Part shown: one piece after another, positions 1 to 12,005 of the stretch | Numbering within the stretch: the first letter of the stretch is position 1 | How the letters are laid out: each line of letters opens with the position of its first letter | DNA from: Copromyces sp. CBS 386.78 | Lineage: Eukaryota > Ascomycota > Sordariomycetes > Sordariales > Sordariaceae | Direction: 5' to 3' | Assembly (NCBI GenBank): GCA_030685235.1 | Contig: MU839213.1 | Span: forward strand, 61,090-125,089 | Length of the DNA: 64,000 bases | The notes under the pieces: generated by a model | Databases searched by the model: none | Seen by the model: the letters and a program-made list of their open reading frames with translations, nothing else | Told to the model about the DNA's origin: nothing | Made by a program: the position numbers and the translations under genes

Positions 1-567
1 CGAGGTGTAGGCATGGTTTGTTCCGAGATAGACCTAGTCCCTACAAAGGGTCGCTTGGTGGGAGTTGGTCGGGACAGGTCCGTATAGGTTGCGGCCGGGA
101 TTGTTCCGTCACCTATCCAGCCCTTGGGGGGGTCTGAGGGGTTCGGCAAGGGCGACAATCGTGGTGCGGATGGCGTAGCTTCATGCTTGAGAGACTCGAG
201 ACGCGAAAGACGGAGGGCCTCTAGGAGATCAATTCGTTCCTTGCACTGTACCTCGAGCTGCCGAAGACTTTCAACTAGCCCTTTCTCGGTCTCGGAACGT
301 GGGGTGAAGGTTGGCAGGATCTTGTTTGTTTGCTGGTCATATATTTGCTCGAGTGCCTGTTTCCAGCATCGCATAGCCTCGTCCTCATTGCCCTAGATGA
401 CCGCGCACCAGGTTAGCAGATGGTTAGTGGCAGAGGTAAGAAAAGGGCAACGACCATGAAAACGTCATACTGACCTGGCCCTCGTAGTAGACAGCAGTGG
501 AGCATGTCAGGTAGCTCTCATCATATGTCTTCTGCAAAACTGAAGCGGCGGATCTGTTGCGTAGCAT
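1..567 (-). CDS. AAA-type ATPase, N-terminal MIT-like part (gene runs off the window)
   Basis: This is the 5' part of a minus-strand gene. The ATG is at 567-565. Exon 1 is 475-567 (31 codons), an intron follows at 393-474 (GTCAGT...CTAG), and exon 2 runs from 392 off the left edge, open all the way. The protein begins MLRNRSAASVLQKTYDES and contains a helical stretch (YYEGQGNEDEAMRCWKQALE, then ETEKGLVESLRQLE and CKERIDLLEALRLSR) that resembles the microtubule-interacting-and-transport helices at the start of fungal Sap1/Yta6/spastin-like AAA ATPases. After about residue 110 it becomes Pro/Ser-rich linker. The ATPase domain itself would lie outside the window, so the family call rests on the N-terminus alone. 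The frame and both splice sites are convincing; the name is less so. Another MIT-domain protein is possible. Confidence 0.6.
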
Positions 568-1712
568 CGTAAGAAGTAAGACGTATACACATCACGGTAT
601 GTCTGCACTACTTAAGATGGGGCGTAGCGGGCTCCCACTCTCCAAGGGCCGCGGCCTAGATGTGAGTGTCTGGTCAAGAACAGGATCTCAGCAATCTACG
701 CGCACAGACGGCATCACCGTTGCGAAAGGTAGGTCTAACCGGGCGATCGCAAAACGTCGGGTCTGCAGTTGCCAGATGGAAGGACGAGTCTAATGAGGTC
801 CCCCAAGAAAGGCTCAGGTTCACGTTCGTTGCCTGTAGGCCGCTGGGATTTAGGGAGAAACACGTACGGCGGTGCAACGTGAGGTTGACGGAATCAATGT
901 GCGTCGTCGTCAAGTTGCGACCGTGACGTGCCTGCTTAAATACCGTAAGTTGGTATCAAGGCACGGTAGGTAATCTTGGACTTGTACACAGTACAACTAG
1001 TGTATATGGCGTTTTTTAGTTAGGTCACCCTCACTGCAGTTATTAATATTGTGGCAACCGCCCACACGGGACCTAGAGGTAACTGAGACGTAGTGGGGCA
1101 ACTGGCGGACAGGTGGGGACCTGGCAGAGGGGAGTCGGGCGGCAGGTGCACACATGCTTCGCCCGTTAGGTTTGTGTGCCTTTCTCTGTGCACCTGCTCA
1201 CCTGCTAGAATAGTTTTTGACCTCTGGACAGTAGGAGAGACGCAACCTACGACTTCGGGTGGAGCGTTGTCGCTGCCCCCGTAATCAAGACATCGATGGC
1301 ACGACGCGCCCTTCGTTTGAGCTTTCATCGGGACGGTCAACACTCGTTAAGCGCGTCCCGAAAATGACGTTGATATCCCGATAGGGATGCCCCGCACCGC
1401 TCTACATTCAGCTTCTTAGCCCTCCATTTAATCTCAGTCTCGTCCCATACGAGATGGCCGTCGATCTCACATTTCTGACTTCAAGTACCTGTGTTCATCA
1501 CTACTCCATTGCCGTTCTTCCGTGTTATGCCGAGGACTACACACTCACTCGACCTGAGTTCTTGGCTGCAGCTACTTATTGAAGTGTAATTTACCTACAG
1601 TGTGGTAGCCGACTTTCATCAGATCGAAACTATCTTGATGAGAACCTGATATAGCCGGGCCCCTTCGGTGGTAACAATAGCTGGCTTTCATTACTTCACC
1701 GTTTCGCTCATT
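568..1712. other. Intergenic, promoter side of the AAA-like gene and 3' side of COG6
   Basis: Both flanking genes lie on the minus strand, so this 1.1 kb must hold the COG6 3' end and the AAA-like gene promoter. The short open frames on either strand have no recognisable protein features and no splice pattern. I see no repeat or RNA gene here. Confidence 0.5.
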
Positions 1713-3939
1713 CTATGACAATAGCACGCGAATCTCGCTCGACGTCCTTGGAAACAGCGCCCGAAGACTTTGCATGTGTTCCTCGTCACCGTCCTCCTCA
1801 GCTCTCCTTCGCTCCGCCAGCTCGTCAGCCGACAGCAACATCTCCTCCACATGCTCAAAGTCCACGCAGAACCTTTCGGCTGCCTCCTCAGTCACATCGC
1901 TCGCCAGCTTTGAATCTTGCAGATTCTTGAGCTTCTCCGTCGCATCAATCAACGCCGACGGCAAGAAATCGTCTAGCTTCTGACTTGACTGTCGCAGGGC
2001 TTCAGGCTGAACCTCCTCTAGTGTTGCAACTTTTCCAATATCATCCTTCTTCTGCATGTCCATCCCAGCCAGCGCTTCAATGAGGGAATCCAGACCGGAC
2101 TCGGCCCTGAAGAGCTCGTACTGTGCAATGACCAACCGACCCTTTTCCTCCTCAATCTTGGTCTGTATATCGGTGGCATATTTGCGAACAAAGGTGAAGC
2201 CGGAGAGCGTTGTCCGCGCAGCCAAGAAGCAGTTGATGAGGAAGATGGAGTTGGACGGCGGGCTGGCATTGCTGGCCATGTTGATGCAGCCAGCCATGAA
2301 TGGGTCGAACGCCTCGGTCATGATGGGTTCAAACTCTCCTTCCGGATCATCACCCGATGAGCTCATTGACGTTTCGTACGTTTTCATGATTGCCGATAGC
2401 TGCTCCAACGCATCCGTGAGGAACTCGGGAGGCTGCAGGTCTGGTGGAGTATGCTGGAACTCGGTTTGAAGAGTGGCGACGTGGTCTCGAGCCAGAGATC
2501 GAAATTGGCGTAATGCTTCGGTTTCGAGCGTACCCATCGCTTCAACAAGAACCGACGTGGTGCCTACTAACCTAGAGAATGTGCTCTTGTAAAAGTTGAT
2601 GAGGTTCGCAAGTCGGAAGGCCAGGATGGTCTCCTCGTTCGTCTGGATGACCTGTTCGACCCTCTGCCGTAGGATACGGACTGCGCCGGACATGTCTCTA
2701 TCTACTAGCTGATTCAGGGCCGTAACCGGGTCGAAGACATCCATTTCCTCCCCATCCTCGGCTACGAGCCGCCAGACTTCGGCCTCTCGGCCCACCTGAA
2801 TGCCTTTGGCGATCTCGTCACCCTCAGAGATGAACAGGACTTCGAGCGCCTCTCTTTCGCCCACTGCGGCCGAGTGAGACCAAGCGAGCATGTCCCCCAC
2901 ATATCTTAAGGGGTCATGGGCTGCTAGCTCAATGGGCTTGACTGAAGGGTCCCCCAGCCCAGCAGCCCAACTGCCTGTCAGTGCAGTGTAGAAAGCCTCC
3001 GAAAGGACGTTCTCGCGGGCTTCGGCGAAAAAATCTAGACAGTTTTGGAAAAGGGTCGGTCTCTCGGCCAGGACACGGAGAGCTCGGCGGATGGCCGAGC
3101 CAATTTGGGGGTTCTCAAGGTTTAGTGATTTAAACTCCCTCTGGACCCATCGGTAAAGCTTCTGGAACCCGTGATTCAGGTTCCGCGTAACTTGCTCCAT
3201 GATGCCCAGCCCTAGCGTCTGGTCCTCAAAGCCCAAGAGAACCTCACAGTCGCGGCTGATCTTTTTGGCCTTGGCGAGGACTGAGAAGAAGAGGTCATCT
3301 ACAGGCTCTGAGGTCAAGGTCAAGGCATCAACTTCATCCTGTGTGAGGATGAAGTGGGACTTGAAGGTCGAGAGCAACTCTTGCTTGCTTTCGATCTGCC
3401 GCTTCTGCGTCATGAGTTGTGAAGCCTCGCCCAGGGCAAATGCGGTGGATGCATGAGCTGCATCGAGCTGGGTTTTCATATCGCTATAGCTCTCGTTGAG
3501 CTTGCTGATGGTGTAGCCGATGCGTTTGAGTTGCTAAAAGTGCATCAGTGTGCGGCTCATTCGCCTGCGGTTGAGGGACACGGCTTGTGTGACTGCGAAC
3601 AACAACGAGAACACATACCTCGGCGACTTTGCCGAACTCATGAATGATCTCTCCATTGCTGTCGATGACCTCTTTCTGAAGATCCAACCGAAGCTTGCGA
3701 CGGTTGGATGCTACGTTCTGCAGCCCTCGTTCATCTAGCAAGAAAAGGGCCTCACGGAACTCGGTGTCGGCATACGAAGTAGACAAGACGCTGGCAATCT
3801 TGGAGGTCAGCGCACTTGTACCCGCACTCTTGGTCGATGTTGGAGGCAAGGGGCCTGTTGGCGACAAGAGCTCCGAACTGTCCCGCAGCGGCAGTACTAA
3901 AGACCGTACCGGGGGCGCGGATGTCGAGTCTGAGAGCAT
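1713..3939 (-). CDS. COG6: Conserved oligomeric Golgi complex subunit 6
   Basis: This is COG6, a subunit of the COG tethering complex that returns retrograde vesicles to the Golgi. Exon 1 is 3619-3939 (ATG at 3939, 107 codons) and exon 2 is 1713-3533; the intron 3534-3618 has GTATGT and TTTTAG borders and joins in phase 0. The predicted protein is 713 aa. The N-terminal third is coiled coil, with the conserved run [20 protein letters not shown] straddling the splice. It is followed by helical repeats with family-typical stretches such as [17 protein letters not shown] and [13 protein letters not shown]. There is no signal peptide or membrane segment, as expected for a peripheral cytosolic complex. 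The length fits fungal Cog6. The ATG at 3939 is the first in frame. Upstream, only 258 bp separate it from a TA-flanked MITE, so its promoter is short or includes transposon sequence. Confidence 0.93.
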
Positions 3940-4199
3940 GATTCCGAGCTTATCACCAGCCGAGATTCTTGCCGAGTGTCCAGGGAAGTAGATATTTGTT
4001 GATCTGTCACAGTGACAGTAGTTGTAGGAATGGCGTGTGCCGTCGGCTTAGACTTCGAGGCACCCCGTACTGCCCGTCTATCCCGTGCGGCTCTGTCGTC
4101 TGATGGATGTAGCGAGGGGCTTTGTAGATCCTGTGCCCTTCTTACCAGGGTCAATCTGGACCTAGGGTTTGATCTCAGTTTTTCGTCCGCAAGGTACTA

Positions 4200-4364
4200 C
4201 CGCTTTTTCTCACTCAAATGGGATTTATCTCCCCCCTGTCGCGACCAATTATGTCGCTTGCTGAGGCCTGCATGCCCCGTTGAGGCGTTGCGTGAAGGTC
4301 CCCCTGCAAATGTAATTGGCCAGTATAGTCTGGGGATAAATCCCATTTGAATGAGAAAAAGCGG
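4200..4364. mobile_element. 165-bp MITE flanked by TA
   Basis: The ends are inverted repeats of at least 30 nt with one mismatch: left begins CCGCTTTTTCTCACTC and the reverse complement of the right end reads CCGCTTTTTCTCATTC; both continue with AAATGGGATTTATC. TA dinucleotides sit immediately outside at 4198-4199 and 4365-4366, the duplication expected of Tc1/mariner-type insertion. There is no coding capacity. The right-hand TA is also the left flank of the next element. Confidence 0.8.
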
Positions 4365-4366
4365 TA

Positions 4367-6527
4367 CAGTAAGGTCCCCTGTTCCAACACCCCCCAGTTG
4401 TAGCAACCCCCCCTGTTCTGGCAACCCCCAGAACGAAATTTTCATTTTTTCGCTGAGTAAGCGCAACCCTACAACTAACAACAAAATATTGAAAATTTGC
4501 TCATAAAAATACTAGCGATTTAGGGGTAACCCCGCCGTATAACCCCCTAAAATCGCATACAATCTGGTCAAATTTCACATCGCACACCAAAACCACCTAT
4601 TTTTATACCCTTATTACACTACCAAACTAAATAATTCCTTAATTCTAACAATAAATCTAACGTCGCTAACGTTTAGAATACCCTATATAAACTCATTTAA
4701 CCCATAAATCCATTACTATAATCTCTATTACCCTCTCGTAAAAGAAAGCCATTCACAAATAGCACTAAAACTAACCCCTCAAACCGTCCTTAAAAGTAAC
4801 TATTAATTAAATTACAAAATACTACTAATTTAAACTAAATAAATCCCAAATCTCCTATATCCTTAGCTTACACTATAATTACCTTAATAATAATCGTTTT
4901 ATTAAAGCTATCAATTTCGAAAAGCGTACAAAGGTTCTTCGTAGCCAATTCCCGGTATTAACGAAGATCCTTAATACTTAGTAAATCGAAATAGAACTTT
5001 ACAATATACCTACTAATATAGAAATTTTATAACATAAAGCTACCTAAATTTAAAAAAACGTAGAGGAGGCTAAAGAAGGTAATCTTATTAAACTAGTCCC
5101 CACCTTCGAGAAAAAATAGTCTATCCTATTTAAAAAGAGGTTTAAAATTACAAATAAATATTCTATAGCGAAGCGGTATTAATAAAGATTATTAAAGAAG
5201 TAGTTCATTAAATAGAAGAAATCTATATTAGTATTATTATAACCCACCCTAATAATTATTATAATATAAATTAAATGGGGCATTTTTAAAAAAATATTCC
5301 CTTCATTAAATTTAACAATAACCGCGCGCCCTAATTTGAAATAAGATAAATTACATATCTCCTTTACCTTTATTATTAACGAAATTAATAATAACCAATA
5401 TAAAATTTAAATTATCAGGAAGGCTAAAATTCCTATTGCTTTAAAAAGGTTTAATTTTCCCGCTTATAAAATATATTAATATTATAACTAGAAGGTATAA
5501 TTTACAACCTCTATTATAGAATATTAGTATAAGGATTTCTTCGCCTATTTTAAACATATAAAATTAAATTAGCATTACTTCCTCTTATTAAATAATTTTA
5601 TTATTTATAAGGCTACTTTTGAATTTATCCCCCTTCCTAACTATATTAAAATTATATTTATCCCCCTAAATAATACTTTATAATATTAACCGCTAAACCA
5701 AAGTATTATCTTTTATTTTAAATATTAGTATAGGAAGGAGTTTTTAAAATAGATTATTAATACTATCAATAACGACCCTTATTTGAATTCCCTAAAGTAA
5801 ATAAACCTCGCGATCGCCTTACCCTAAGTTTTATAGGCCTAATTTAATAATTTCTATTCTAATACTATTATTATTTACTGGAAGAAATCGATTATACTAA
5901 AACAATCGGTTGCCTAATTAATTTAATAATTAGTTTAATAATAAGGGAATAATAAATTTATTAATCTTTTCAATTAAGTAGCCGTATTAATAAACATTAA
6001 GGATCGTTCTACTATAGCTATTAATAACTTTTTAAACCCTATCGAAGAAGAATTATCTAACAATAAACCTATTAATCCTAATATTCTACTAGAATTAATA
6101 ATAATTAATTTTAAAAATCTCCATACTAATAAAATTAGCTATAAAAATTCTAACGAAGAACCCTACTACCCCCCTCCTCCTATTATCACGTACAAATAAA
6201 ATATTAATCATATTAACGAATTTATCCTCCTTTTTAATACTATAAATTTCTATAATACTAACAATTTGCGTATAATCCGTACCTTTAAAAAGAAATTAAA
6301 AGAGGAAATTAAAGCGAAAATAGAATAAAAGATATTAGATAGCTAGCTAGGAGGTAAAAAGAGCACTTAGAATTATCTCCATATTATTCATTTTGGTATA
6401 GATTTACTAGAAAATTAATATTTTAATAGTACGGCCCGTGCACCCTACCCTAATCCCAGCAACCCCCCCTATTCCAACAACCCCTTTGCCCGGATTTTAG
6501 GGGTTGCCAGAACAGGGGACTTGACTG
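4367..6527. mobile_element. 2.16-kb DNA transposon, pogo/Fot1-like by its ends, RIP-degraded
   Basis: The termini are inverted repeats (left CAGTAAGGTCCCCTGTTC; right, reverse-complemented, CAGTCAAGTCCCCTGTTC) flanked by TA at 4365-4366 and 6528-6529. Sub-terminal CAACCCC motifs are repeated several times near both ends, as transposase-binding repeats often are. The body from about 4490 to 6420 is very AT-rich, has few CA or TG dinucleotides, and no reading frame longer than a few dozen codons, which is the signature of RIP. Length, TA target and terminal CAGT fit the pogo/Fot1 group, but no transposase residues can be read, so class assignment is inference. Confidence 0.75.
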
Positions 6528-6529
6528 TA

Positions 6530-6576
6530 CCCGTGCCACGCCGCCCACTTCCTTTAAGTGGGTTGCGTGGCACGGG
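6530..6576. repeat. 47-bp TA-flanked perfect hairpin
   Basis: CCCGTGCCACGC at the left matches GCGTGGCACGGG at the right, with inner arms CCCACTT and AAGTGGG and a few bases of loop. TA lies on both sides (6528-6529 and 6577-6578). It looks like a minimal MITE or the remnant ends of a larger TA-target element whose interior is gone. Confidence 0.6.
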
Positions 6577-6578
6577 TA

Positions 6579-7515
6579 CGTTTCTAACGTTGGCATGCAG
6601 AGGTATGCAGATAGGCATATGGATCACTTCCTTTCGGAGCCCCTGAGCATGGAAAGTGGAATGTTTAGGTACTCGTCTGTTAGAGGCACAGTGTCCAAAG
6701 GGCGCTCTGCATGTACTTGCTTTCCGTGATTACATGGGAGGTACGGACTTGTAAACGCAATGCGTTGGCTGATAATAGCATCTGCACTAGGTTGTTCTAT
6801 CGCACTCACCGCCTGCCTGGCACGCTGTAGGGTAGCGTAGCATGTGAGACCCACCAAGCCCACGGCCCGTCGTCAAGGTTCTATAGCTAAGGTAGTAGGT
6901 ACCGGAGTACCCCTTCGCAACCGGCGTGCCCTTGTCACCTGGCCCCTCAGCAGCCGTCTCCCAACCGCCCAACTGCCTGGCGGCAGCCTGCTGCTCTACT
7001 ACCCTCAACACCTCGCGCTCCAGGACACTTGGCTCCATACACATGAAAGACAGGAAGAGGAAACTCCAATACAGACCATTGCAACTCAACTCCCCGTTTG
7101 TACAGGGCAGGTTCAGAACACACGTCGCTTCCATATGACGACGACACGAGTTAGGCATTGATCAGGTGTGCCTCGACAAACTCTCTCGCCTTCTGCCGTC
7201 TTCATTGAGAAATCAACATCTACCTATACCAGATAGCACCGCCCCGGTCTGTCAAGCGCCTGTTCAGCCTCCGTCTCAAACGACTTGACCACCAGAGAGC
7301 CGAGCACGCACTCGATCGCAAAACGAGCGAAGCGATCCCCGAGGCGCATTCTTCTTCGACTTGAACGCCGTCTCTGGAAAGCCTCCGCCTCTACCAATCG
7401 CTATTCGATACCCGAGCGGTCATTAGTCTGGATGCTTACTCGCCCTTTCCCAACCGAACCACCGTAATCCGGACAGTCGCTCCAGTACTAGAACCAAAAG
7501 TCGGCCAACGAGTTT
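6579..7515. other. Intergenic, ATG9 promoter and 5' leader
   Basis: About 0.9 kb between the transposon chain and the ATG9 start. Base composition is back to normal. Short opposing frames here look random. The last 300 bp are C-rich and pyrimidine-tracted, as fungal 5' leaders often are. Confidence 0.45.
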
Positions 7516-10385
7516 ATGGCTGACGGCATCATTGCCAGACTCATGTCGGGCGGTCGTGGCGCGCATGGCGCGCGCTCCTTCTACGAAGAGCTGCGTGGCC
7601 GCGACAATGCCTCTGATGTTGACGATCGTGCCGGCCTCTTGGATGAAGAAAATCTTAACCAGCATTTTAATGACTATGATATTGAAAATGCAGAAGGACT
7701 GAGACTCGACGACAGTAGGGCCACTGTCGACGGCCGGATCCCTCGAGGCCGAGCCCAAATGTCCGGCCGTCCACCACGTCCAGATGCTACCACACATTGG
7801 GGTGCCAGCCACGATGACGACGGTGACAACGACGTACCCGCCTCCCTGCTTGTTGAGCACTATGATAGGGGAGCTGCTCCCTTGGACTCGCCGGGAAAGC
7901 TGAGAAGCCAGCATGCAGGACCTCGTGCACATCCGGGATTGTCCAAGGGCCGCACGCATCGACAAAGGCCACACGCCGACCAAGATCCTCCGCTCCCGCT
8001 GCATAGCAATGCCGCGCCTAGCTCCATTTTAACCGGTGCTATAACAGGCAACGCTAAGAAGATGGCCGAGTGGAGATGGGCTAATATCACCAACCTTGAC
8101 AGCTTCATGCAAGATGTTTACAACTACTACCGGGGAAGTGGGATCTGGTGTATTGTGGTCGAAAGGGCGCTTCACCTGATGTGAGTGGGCCATGTCCTTC
8201 GCCCATCTTCGGAGCAGAAAAGCTGGCCTCGCGCATGAATGCTGACAAGAGCAACAGCAAAGTCGCCTTTGTAGCTTTGCTCTTGACATTTCTCTCCCAG
8301 TGCGTTGACTTTAAGAAGATTCCGAGCAACCAGAAGCTGTCTCAAGTCCTCGTCCCTCAGTGCACTCGGAATATGTCTGGGTTATGGAACATCGGTCTTT
8401 GGCTATTTGCCTTCTACTTCATGTGGAAATCAATACAGTACGTCCTCGACTTGCGCCGACTGACGCATGTTCGGGACTTTTACATCCATCTACTCAACAT
8501 TCCCGATGAAGACATGCAGACGATCACATGGCAGGAGGTTGTAGCTAGGATAATGGTGCTCCGAGACCAGAACGTAAGGACGACTAGAACCATGACGCCG
8601 CAAAACCAGCGCTGGGTCCTTGGTAGCCAATCCAAGGAGAGGCTGGACGCATCCGACATTGCGAATCGACTGATGAGGCGAGAGAACTACATGATTGCCA
8701 TGATCAACAAGGACATACTCGACTTGACGATCCCTCTGCCGATTCTTCGAAACCGTCAGCTTCTGTCACAAACGCTCGAATGGACTTTGATGTTCAGCAT
8801 TCTCGACTTTGTCTTTGACCCCAGGGGTCAAGTAAACCAGGAATTTCTCAGGTCTGACCGCAGGGGCATTCTCAGCGCCAAACTTCGGAGCCGGTTCATC
8901 TTTGCAGGTGTCATGATCCTCATACTGTCGCCTTTCGTGGCAGGCTACCTTATCATCGTATATTTCTTGGAATACTACAATGTGCGTCGACCTGAGCTTG
9001 ATTTTATCGTAGAGATACCATGGCTGACTTGTATTTTGCAGGAAATCCAAAAGAACCCATCAATATTGTCCGCGCGAGGCTACACGCCTCTTGCGGAATG
9101 GAAGTTTAGAGAGTTCAACGAGCTCCCTCACCTGTTTAAGAGACGACTGGACATGTCTCACCCCTTTGCCAGCCACTACATTGATCAGTTTCCCAAAGCC
9201 AAGACGTCAATGGTGGCCAAGACTGTGTCATTCATAGCCGGCTCCATTGCTACGATCCTTGCTTTGATATCTGTCTTCGAGCCTGAAATGTTCCTCGGGT
9301 TCGAGATCACACACGATCGAACCGTGCTTTTTTATACGGCTGTTTTTGGAGCTGTATGGAGTGTAGCTCGTGGGAGTGTGTCCGAGGATAACACGGTGTT
9401 CGATCCCGAGTACGCGCTTGGCAACGTGGTGGAATATACGCATTACCAGCCGGAGCACTGGAAAGACCGGTGGCATAGCGCTGACGTGAAGGCCGAGTTC
9501 GAGCAGCTTTACAAGTTGAAACTGGTCATCTTTGTTGAAGAGATCCTCAGCATCTTGACCACTCCGTTTGTCCTGTTTTTGAGCCTGCCTAAGTCAGCCG
9601 ATCAGATTATAGACTTCTTCCGTGAATTCACGATTCACGTGGACGGCCTTGGCTACGTGTGCTACTTTGCTGAGTTCGACTTCAAGCAAGGGTCCAAAAA
9701 CCAAACGGTGGCGGCGGCGACCGCGGGCGAAGGAGATGTACGAGACGACTATTACTCTACAAAGCATGGCAAGATGGAGGCTTCCATGTATGGATTTATC
9801 AACAACTATGCTCGAAACCCAAAGCACCTCCCGCCTGCAATGCGCCAACAGTTTCACCCACCGCCGATCTTCCCCGGCATAACTTCGCCAACGTTGGCAG
9901 GGGATTTGGCAGCGTCTCGGATGGGCCGCAGCCAGCGAGCAAGGAGTAAAGGTCCCGTCCCTTCGCGTACGCCGCGGTCTGGGGCAGGAGTAGCAGAACC
10001 TTCGCCCATGGCATCCATCCTCTTGGATCCGCGCCATCAGCCGCCAACCCTCCCAAGCACCAAGAGCTTTAACAACAAAGGACGGCATTTCCGTGGGGGC
10101 AATCAGGGTGAGGGTCACATGATGGGAGGATCGATGGAGGAAGATGGTAAAGGTGCTGCACGCAACGGTCAGCAAACACACGATGACGAGTCGGAAGACA
10201 GCAGGGCAGGGCTGGATGAATCAACATGGCAAGTATCGCCAACCCAAGATTTAAGCAGGGAGAACAGCGGGCGGGACATGGACAGGGTTGTTGGTGAGGA
10301 GGCGGGAAATGGCGCTGGGGTGGTACACATGCTCTACCAGTTCAACCAGGCGCATTTGAATAGAAGGCTTGGGGGCGTGAGGTGA
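7516..10385 (+). CDS. ATG9: Autophagy-related protein 9, lipid scramblase of Atg9 vesicles
   Basis: ATG9 is the multi-spanning protein of the vesicles that seed the phagophore. Exons are 7516-8180, 8258-8981 and 9042-10385, giving 910 aa. Intron 1 (8181-8257) has GTGAGT, a GCTGAC branch-like site and CAACAG; it splits an Ile codon and restores HLIKVAFVALLLTFLSQCVD. Intron 2 (8982-9041) has GTGCGT and TTGCAG and restores EYYNEIQKNPSILSARGYTP. Visible features are an acidic disordered N-terminus, then the Atg9 core with several hydrophobic segments (about residues 230-660) and the conserved motifs TPLAEWKFREFNELPH and SVSEDNTVFDPEYALGNVVE. The C-terminal 250 residues are low-complexity. Intron 2 is 60 nt with no stop, so retention would add 20 residues in frame. 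ATG4 lies 35 kb away. Confidence 0.95.
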
Positions 10386-12005
10386 AACTAACAGAGTCTC
10401 ACGTGGCGGAACGGGGAATTGGATAGAGGAAAGCGGAGGCATTACGACACGAACATACGTTGGCATGACAGTGGAGAAAAGCGCTAGGAATAGCGGGTGC
10501 TGTAGCAAACTATATTCGCAGCAATATTAAACTTCATGGTCAATTTTTCGCCCGGCAGCTTTTCGGCAACAGAGTGGCGCGACTATAGTTGACATAAACA
10601 CCGGCCTCTAGAGAGGGGGTAGTCTCAGATCAGACCAGGTCTGAATCTGAGACTAGGATGGAAGGGGGGTCTGGAAAGGTGTTCAACCATTCCATTGACA
10701 CTCGGATAATTTTCCATCTCAGCAGTAAGTCTAGAGTCTGGTGATGCGGCCCAGGACTCGAGGACAAATGTGAAATCAGGCTCGCAATCAGCGATCCGGC
10801 CTTGTCCGAGGTTGAGGCAAGGCTGTTTGATTGGCTGATGGGCCTCGGACTTTGATCTGATAAGCCCTCAAGGTTGGGGGTCCCGGGGGGGGGGGGGGGG
10901 GGGAGACAAGAAAAGCCGCTAGCGGAGACGGACGCAGCGCGAACAATCCCCTCAACCACTCCGTCAATTGCGGGGTTGCTTGACATTGTGAACTAGCGTG
11001 GACATCTCTGCTTTTGGAATCAATGGGATGGCATTGAGGTTGGGAATGGAGGCCCGATTGAATGATGGGAGTAGAATCTTGATGCTACAGAGTTTTTCAG
11101 TACTACCTACAAATTGGCGGGAGGCTGCAGTGAATGGAGTTCACTTCTCAACGCGCCAACTCCATGGATGGAAGCATGTGCTGGCTGCGTAAATCGCTGC
11201 CCCGCATATCATGGAAGTTGTGTGAAGCCAGGGCATGATCTGGCATCAACATCATGGGCCCGCGATTTGTCACCCATGCCCTGCCGAGCCTGTCCAAACA
11301 ATTCAAGGTTCCCGGGCTGGGATTGCTCCAGCGGCCCCGTCAAGTGCGCTGCCATTGGAGGTGTCGGTCCAGGTTGCGATCCACGGTCCGCGGCAGAGCA
11401 CTGGCCGGGCCTGGTGCTGCGGGCGTCGGTATTGGAGCGTGTCTGGCCGTGGGCGTGTCTCGTCTGGCAAGCTGCGGCGGTGCCAAGCAGATATTTTTTT
11501 GCTGGCAAGGCCGTGCCGACTACGGGTCGGGACATTGATAAAACTGACGCCTCATCCGTCAATCGTCCCCAAAAATCCCGTCCTTGCTTGAACCGCCACC
11601 AGGCTCCCCTCTGCTCCCCCTCCTCCGTTCCGCGCCCTCCGTTGCGACGACAACACCCAACGCCCGAAACCGACGACAACAAGCCTTGGCCGACACAATC
11701 GATTCCTTTGGTGTGAAGTTCGATTGGCCGTCATTGATACACAGGCTTCGACCCTGGTGTTGCGCAAAAAGGCTAGAAACTAGGGCCCACAGCCAGCTAC
11801 ATTATATCGCAGTCACCTTTTGCATTGCGTCACCTCGCTGCCGCCCTTCTCAACCGCTCGGTCTCTGTGGAATACACCTGTATTGGTCCGCATCGCCCGT
11901 CGCCCGCCCCTCCCCTAAATACCTTGCCGTCTCTTCCCAGGACGGTCCCAGGAGCCTTTCAAGCTGGCTCTTAGCGCGGGAGCATCGGAGGCTGTGGCTT
12001 CCAAA
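10386..12005. other. Intergenic with a 19-G homopolymer
   Basis: 1.6 kb between ATG9 and the mitochondrial carrier. It contains an uninterrupted run of 19 G at 10885-10903. A 118-codon minus-strand frame (10630-10986) crosses this run, reading it as polyproline, and has no family resemblance, so I do not call it a gene. From about 11580 to the carrier ATG the DNA is pyrimidine-rich, consistent with a promoter and leader. Confidence 0.5.

Noticed and set aside
10630..10986. 118-codon minus-strand frame after ATG9
   Set aside because: It reads the 19-G run as polyproline, has no family features or splice support, and lies in a likely 3'/promoter interval.
11209..11716. Overlapping frames of 157 and 200 codons on both strands before the mitochondrial carrier
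   Set aside because: GC-rich leader DNA opens frames by chance on both strands; the proteins are low-complexity with no recognisable motif.
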